Positions 33,245 through 37,581 of a DNA stretch of 37,581 nt are shown one piece after another (within the stretch, counting starts at the first letter, position 1; each line of letters starts with the position of its first letter). Where the stretch lies: assembly GCA_003565775.1 (NCBI GenBank), contig PXAT01000100.1, forward strand, positions 1-37,581, written 5' to 3'. The notes beneath the pieces are model-generated. The model was not told the origin of the DNA and searched no databases. It was given only the letters and a program-made list of their open reading frames with translations. Both the position numbers and the translations under genes were made by a program. This DNA is from Ectothiorhodospiraceae bacterium (lineage in GTDB: Bacteria; Pseudomonadota; Gammaproteobacteria; Nitrococcales; Aquisalimonadaceae).

Positions 33245-33727
33245 CTATTCCGGCATCGCCGAAGAATGGTGGCTGGTGATCAGCCAGTCTTCACCATCCC
33301 AAGCATAGGTGTAACTGTAGCGGCCGCTGACGCTTTCGCCGGTCTCGGCAAAGGTGAACGTGTACAGCCCGGCATCAACGACCTTGTTGCAGCCGATGTG
33401 CACCCAGCGCTTGTCGATTTCGCCGGAGGGCCCATCCACCAGGAAATCATCGAAATAATCGACCCGTTCCTCGAACGTCATGCGCGGCGTGTTCGAGACC
33501 GTCGGCAGTAAAATGGAATCGTCCGCATAGTTGGCGGCGACGGTCTCGGAGCTGCCGGTCTGCAGGGAATCGTTCCAGCGGTCGAACAGGCTCGCAACCT
33601 CGTCTTCGCTGATCTGCTGGCAGGTCGTCTCTGCGGCCAGCGCCTGCGAACTCGCGACCATCAGGCCGGCGGACAACAGAATGACCGTGCAGTGCGTGTG
33701 CTTGCTGATCATTGAGTGCATCTCCAT
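33245..33727 (-). CDS. Exported NTF2-fold protein of the SgcJ/EcaC (CaMKII-association-like) type
   Basis: The 160-residue precursor has a signal peptide (TVILLSAGLMVASSQALA). The mature chain has the SgcJ/EcaC-like pattern: LFDRWNDSLQTGSSETVAANYADDSILLPTVSNTPRM, VDYFDDFLVDGPSGEIDKRWVHIG, YTFTFAETGESVSGRYSYTYAWDGEDWLITSHHSSAMPE, where the final HHSSxMPE is characteristic. Function is unknown; 'oxidoreductase' in the family name is not supported by known chemistry. The start could also be the ATG five codons downstream, which has GGAG at better spacing. Confidence 0.88.
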   Translation of the reverse strand: MEMHSMISKHTHCTVILLSAGLMVASSQALAAETTCQQISEDEVASLFDRWNDSLQTGSSETVAANYADDSILLPTVSNTPRMTFEERVDYFDDFLVDGPSGEIDKRWVHIGCNKVVDAGLYTFTFAETGESVSGRYSYTYAWDGEDWLITSHHSSAMPE

Positions 33728-33810
33728 CGAATCCTTGAGGAATCGTGCCGGCCCGGGGACGAATCATGGCCCCTTCAACCTTTTGCCGGCACAACTACGC
33801 ACGGGTCAGA

Positions 33811-36800
33811 CTACAGCAAAACCTTTTCGATCCCACCGCTGCGGGCCTGATCCACGAACCGGGTCTGCCAGTCCTTGCCTAGCAGGTGGTTGGCAATCTC
33901 GACCACGATGTAGTCGGCCTCGATCCCGGTATCATCCTCATAGCGACTGAGACCCTGCAGACAGGCCGGGCAGGAGGTGAGCATCTTCACCTTGCCCTTG
34001 TCCGTGGTCGGCTTGCCGGTGATCTCCGTCAGGCCGCTGTTGATCTCTTCTTCCTTGCGGAAACGGACCTGGGTCGCGATATCGGGCCGACTCACGGCAA
34101 AGGTGCCCGCCTCGCCGCAGCAGCGATCATTCAACGGCACGTCCCGACCCATCAGGCCGCTGACCACATCCTGGGGCTTGTGCGTCTTCATCGGCGTGTG
34201 GCAGGGATCGTGGTACATGTACTGCACCCCGTCGATGCCCTCGAGTTGATAGCCCTTCTCCAGCAGATATTCGTGGATATCCAGCAGGCGACAGCCGGGA
34301 AAGATCTGCTCGAACTCGTACTTCAGCAGCTGATCCATGCAGGTGCCGCAGGACACCACCACGGTCTTTATGTCCATGTAATTCAGGGTATTGGCGACGC
34401 GATGGAACAGCACCCGGTTCTCGGTGCTGATAGCCTTGCCCTTGTCGATGTCGCCATTGGAGGTCTGCGGATAACCGCAGCACAGATAACCCGGCGGCAA
34501 CACGGTCTGGGCGCCGGCATGATGCAGCATGGCCAGGGTCGCCAGGCCGACCTGCGAGAACAGGCGTTCGGAACCGCAGCCCGGGAAATAGAACACCGAG
34601 TCCGATTCCTCAGTGACCTTCTGCGGATCGCGGATGATCGGCACGATCTTGTTGTCTTCCAGCCCGAGCAGGGCGCGCGTGGTCTTGCTCGGCAGACCAC
34701 CCGGCATAGGCTTGCGCACGAAGTGCACCACCTGGGCCGGAATCGACTGCTTCTCGGTGGTGCTGGCCGGCCGTGCCGCCGGACTCGCGTCCGGCTTGCC
34801 GTCGGTGTTGGGCACGATACCGACCTTCTTGGCCAGCTTGGCCGCCATGCGCTGGGCACCGAAACCGGCCTGCACCAGCCCCTTGCGCATGATGTTGATG
34901 GTGCGCGGATCCTGCGCGTTGAGGAACGCCATGGACGCCATCGTCGCCGGCTTGCTCTTGCGTTTGCCCTGATCCTTGAGCGCGCCACGCATCTTGATCG
35001 TGACCTCGCCGAAATCAATGTTCACCGGACAGGGCGTGACGCAGCGATGGCAGATCGTGCAGTGATCCGCGACGTCGTTCATTTCGTCCCAGTGGTGCAG
35101 CGAGATACCGCGTCTGGTCTGCTCCTCGTAGAGGAAGGCCTCTACCAGCAGGTTGGTGCCCAGGATCTTGTCCCGCGGCGAATAGCGCAGATTGGCCCGC
35201 GGCACATGGGTGGTGCAGACCGGCTTGCACTTGCCGCAGCGCAGGCAGTCCTTGATGTCGTTGTTGAGCTCGCCGAGCTCCGACTGCTCCAGGATCAGAG
35301 CCTCCTGCTGGACCAGGCGCAGGGACGGCGTGTAGGCGTTCTGCAGCCCCGACCCCGCCAGCAGCTTGCCCCGGTTGAACCAGCCCTGGGGATCGACCTT
35401 TTCCTTGTAGGCACGGAAAGTCTCGACCGTCTCAGGATTCAGATACTGCATCTTGGTCAGGCCGATGCCGTGCTCGCCGGAGATCACGCCATTGAGCTTC
35501 CGCGCCAGATCCATGACCTGATCCACGATGCGATCGGCCTCCTGCATCATGGCGTAGTCGCTGGAGTTCACGGGGATGTTGGTGTGAATATTGCCGTCGC
35601 CGGCATGCATGTGCAGGGCCACGAACAGGCGGCTCGACAGCACCTGTTCGTGAATGGCATCGATGCGCTTGCGCACCGGCTCCAGATCACGCCCGTCGAA
35701 GATCTCCTTCAGCGGCTGCTCCACCTCGTCGCGATAGGAGATGCGCAGGCTGCGGCGCAGCAACAGCTGGATCAGCCGGTCCCCGGGCTGTCGATCGGCG
35801 CGGGCGGTGTCGTTGAGCCAGGCATCATAGGTCTTTGCGTCGCCTTCGAGATTGTCGAGGATGCCCTGCCAGCGGGATTCCACCGCTTCCAGATGGGCCA
35901 CCGCGCGCGACCGCTTGCGGCCGAGGATGGAGCCGCCCTCTTCCGAGGCCTCCAGATCCTCGCGTTCCAGATAATCCGGGCGAGCCCTGAGTTCCGGCAA
36001 TTCACCGCGGAAGTGGGCGCGCAGTTCGCGCACCAGCCGCAGCTTGTTGTGCAGCGACTGATGGATATTGACGCGCTCGATCCCTTCGCTGTACTCGGCC
36101 AGCCGGTCCAGCGGGATCACCACGTCCTCGTTGATCTTGAAGGCGTTGGTGTGGGAGGCGATGGCCGCCGTGCGCGAGCGATCGGCCCAGAAGGTCTTGC
36201 GCGCCTCGGCGCTGACCGCGACGAAGCCGTCGGCATTGCGCTTGCCCGCCAGGCGGATCATGCGCGAGGCGGCGGCGGCGCAGGCGTCCTCGTCCTCGGC
36301 GGCCAGATCCGCCAACAGCACCATCTTGGGCCGCTCGCCACGGGCACCCTTCGGTGCGTAGCCCACGGCGCGCACGTAGCGCTCGTCGAGGTGCTCGAGG
36401 CCGGCCAGCTTCACCGCCTGATCGTTCTTGAGATCGTCGACGATCTCGACGATGGCCGGCACGGCTTCCTGCAGATCCTGGCCGTAGAACTCCAGACAGA
36501 CCGTGCGCTTGTGCTGCGGCATCACGTGCAGCACGAAAGTGGCCGAGGTGATCAGACCGTCGCAGCCCTCCTTCTGGACGCCCGGCAGACCGTTGAGGAA
36601 CTTGTCGGTGACGTCCTTGCCGAGACCGACGGTGCGGAAGCTGGCGCCGGGGAAGCGGATGATCTCGGGCTCGGCCTTCGACGTCTTGCCATCAGCCTCG
36701 AAGCGATGCACCCGAAATACCGCCTCGTCCTGGTCATGGATCTTGCCCAGGTTGTGGTTCAGCCGTTCCACCAGAATCCAGTCGGCATCCGGTGTGACCA

Positions 36801-37581
36801 TGCGCCAGGACACGAGATTGTCCAGCGTCGTGCCCCACAGCACGGCCTTCTTGCCGCCGGCATTCATCGCCACGTTGCCACCGATGGTAGAGGCGTCCTG
36901 AGACGTCGGATCGACCGCGAAGACATAGCCGTGCATGCCCGCAAGATCGGAAACCCGGCGCGTGACGACACCCGCCTCGCAGCGCACCGTCGGGACCTTG
37001 CGGGGCACGCCCGGCAACTCGGTCATTTCGACCCGGCCGAGTCCCTCCAGCTTCTCGGTGTTGATGACCGCGCAATCCTCGTGCATCGGAATCGCGCCGC
37101 CGGTGTAGCCGGTACCGCCGCCCCGTGGGATCACGGTGAGGCCCAGTTCGATGGCGGTCTTCACCAGACCGGCCATTTCCTCCTCGGTATCCGGCGTCAG
37201 CACCACGAACGGTACTTCCACGCGCCAGTCGGTGGCGTCGGTCTGATGGGCCACCCGGGACAAACCGTCGAAGCGGATATTGTCCTTGCGCGTGAACTTG
37301 CGGAAGGCCCGGCTGGCGCGCTCGCGCTGCTCGCGCATGCGCGGGAACCAGTCCTCGAACTCGGAGACCGCCCGGCGCGCGCTATCGGCCAGCGCCAGCG
37401 CCTGGGCATTGCTGCCGGCTCGTTCGACAATCTGATCCAGCCGGTGGTGCATGGCCTGAATCAGGTTGTCGCGGCGCTTGCGACTGTTCAGCAGGTCATC
37501 CTGGATATAGGGATTGCGACGCACGACCCACAGATCGCCCAGCACCTCGAACAGCATGCGCGCGGAAATCCCGGTCCGCCG
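33811..37581 (-). CDS. Large DUF3683-type FAD-linked dehydrogenase with Fe-S and CCG domains (5' end outside window)
   Basis: At least 1256 residues are visible, and the frame stays open to the window edge with RRTGISAR before the first internal Met, so the true start is outside. Domains in order: N-terminal DUF3683-like helices; FAD-binding domain ([39 protein letters not shown]); FAD-oxidase C domain ([29 protein letters not shown]); two 4Fe-4S motifs ([16 protein letters not shown] and [14 protein letters not shown]); two CCG domains ([33 protein letters not shown]). This is a membrane-associated 2-hydroxyacid (for example D-lactate or glycolate) dehydrogenase joined to its GlcF-like electron-transfer part. 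The substrate cannot be assigned. Confidence 0.92.
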   Translation of the reverse strand, partial: RRTGISARMLFEVLGDLWVVRRNPYIQDDLLNSRKRRDNLIQAMHHRLDQIVERAGSNAQALALADSARRAVSEFEDWFPRMREQRERASRAFRKFTRKDNIRFDGLSRVAHQTDATDWRVEVPFVVLTPDTEEEMAGLVKTAIELGLTVIPRGGGTGYTGGAIPMHEDCAVINTEKLEGLGRVEMTELPGVPRKVPTVRCEAGVVTRRVSDLAGMHGYVFAVDPTSQDASTIGGNVAMNAGGKKAVLWGTTLDNLVSWRMVTPDADWILVERLNHNLGKIHDQDEAVFRVHRFEADGKTSKAEPEIIRFPGASFRTVGLGKDVTDKFLNGLPGVQKEGCDGLITSATFVLHVMPQHKRTVCLEFYGQDLQEAVPAIVEIVDDLKNDQAVKLAGLEHLDERYVRAVGYAPKGARGERPKMVLLADLAAEDEDACAAAASRMIRLAGKRNADGFVAVSAEARKTFWADRSRTAAIASHTNAFKINEDVVIPLDRLAEYSEGIERVNIHQSLHNKLRLVRELRAHFRGELPELRARPDYLEREDLEASEEGGSILGRKRSRAVAHLEAVESRWQGILDNLEGDAKTYDAWLNDTARADRQPGDRLIQLLLRRSLRISYRDEVEQPLKEIFDGRDLEPVRKRIDAIHEQVLSSRLFVALHMHAGDGNIHTNIPVNSSDYAMMQEADRIVDQVMDLARKLNGVISGEHGIGLTKMQYLNPETVETFRAYKEKVDPQGWFNRGKLLAGSGLQNAYTPSLRLVQQEALILEQSELGELNNDIKDCLRCGKCKPVCTTHVPRANLRYSPRDKILGTNLLVEAFLYEEQTRRGISLHHWDEMNDVADHCTICHRCVTPCPVNIDFGEVTIKMRGALKDQGKRKSKPATMASMAFLNAQDPRTINIMRKGLVQAGFGAQRMAAKLAKKVGIVPNTDGKPDASPAARPASTTEKQSIPAQVVHFVRKPMPGGLPSKTTRALLGLEDNKIVPIIRDPQKVTEESDSVFYFPGCGSERLFSQVGLATLAMLHHAGAQTVLPPGYLCCGYPQTSNGDIDKGKAISTENRVLFHRVANTLNYMDIKTVVVSCGTCMDQLLKYEFEQIFPGCRLLDIHEYLLEKGYQLEGIDGVQYMYHDPCHTPMKTHKPQDVVSGLMGRDVPLNDRCCGEAGTFAVSRPDIATQVRFRKEEEINSGLTEITGKPTTDKGKVKMLTSCPACLQGLSRYEDDTGIEADYIVVEIANHLLGKDWQTRFVDQARSGGIEKVLL

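Noticed and set aside
33746-33791. Possible terminator upstream of the exported NTF2-fold gene (GTGCCGGC/GCCGGCAC)
   Set aside because: The eight-bp stem encloses a loop of about thirty bases and no T-run follows on the strand of the dehydrogenase gene, so it is not a convincing terminator.

Overview
The window is dense, GC-rich chromosomal DNA from a Gram-negative bacterium, most likely a gammaproteobacterium. The signs are a gloB / yafS-type methyltransferase / rnhA / mltD neighbourhood as in enterobacteria, a YbiO-type mechanosensitive channel, a PA2778/PA2779-type gene pair known from Pseudomonas, lipoproteins, and many periplasmic enzymes. The genus cannot be fixed from sequence reading alone. 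I see no rRNA, tRNA, CRISPR array, prophage or insertion sequence.

Layout. (1) 1-4846, minus strand: a urease operon ureE-ureF-ureAB(fused)-ureC-ureG-ureD, with ureD cut by the window edge and a close match to a sigma-54 promoter upstream of ureE. (2) 5163-8816: rnhA and a yafS-like methyltransferase on minus, then gloB and mltD on plus. (3) 8924-13831, minus: a small unknown gene, a ybiO-type channel, and a three-gene envelope cluster (PA2779-like membrane protein, lipoprotein, C39-like cysteine peptidase lipoprotein with TPRs). (4) 14156-17922: a lipoprotein gamma-glutamyltransferase on plus; exported MsrA, a four-helix membrane protein and an exported SRPBCC protein on minus. (5) 18592-25758, plus: an ATP-grasp ligase abutting a large putative papain-fold hydrolase, then a GGDEF-EAL protein, a GAF-PAS-GAF protein with a decayed GGDEF-like end, and a small exported octapeptide-repeat protein, the last three linked by ATGA overlaps. 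(6) 26047-32947: PQQ-type sugar dehydrogenase, PPK2 (minus), a GH13_18 glucoside phosphorylase, an NTF2-like protein, a ClsB-like phospholipase D, a DUF6164-like protein and a Tat-exported histone-deacetylase-fold enzyme. (7) 33245-37581, minus: an exported NTF2-fold protein and a giant FAD/Fe-S dehydrogenase whose start lies beyond the window.

The items most worth follow-up are: a dispersed intergenic repeat family (at least six clear and two diverged copies, several beside a strong hairpin); the ATP-grasp/papain-like pair, which looks like an undescribed ligase-hydrolase system and has its own predicted promoter and operator-like palindrome; the PA2779/lipoprotein/PA2778 cluster, whose small member has a GlyGly-transmembrane-Arg tail that could be the substrate of the linked peptidase; the sigma-54 promoter of the urease operon; and a perfect 5 x 9-bp tandem repeat in the ppk2 leader.
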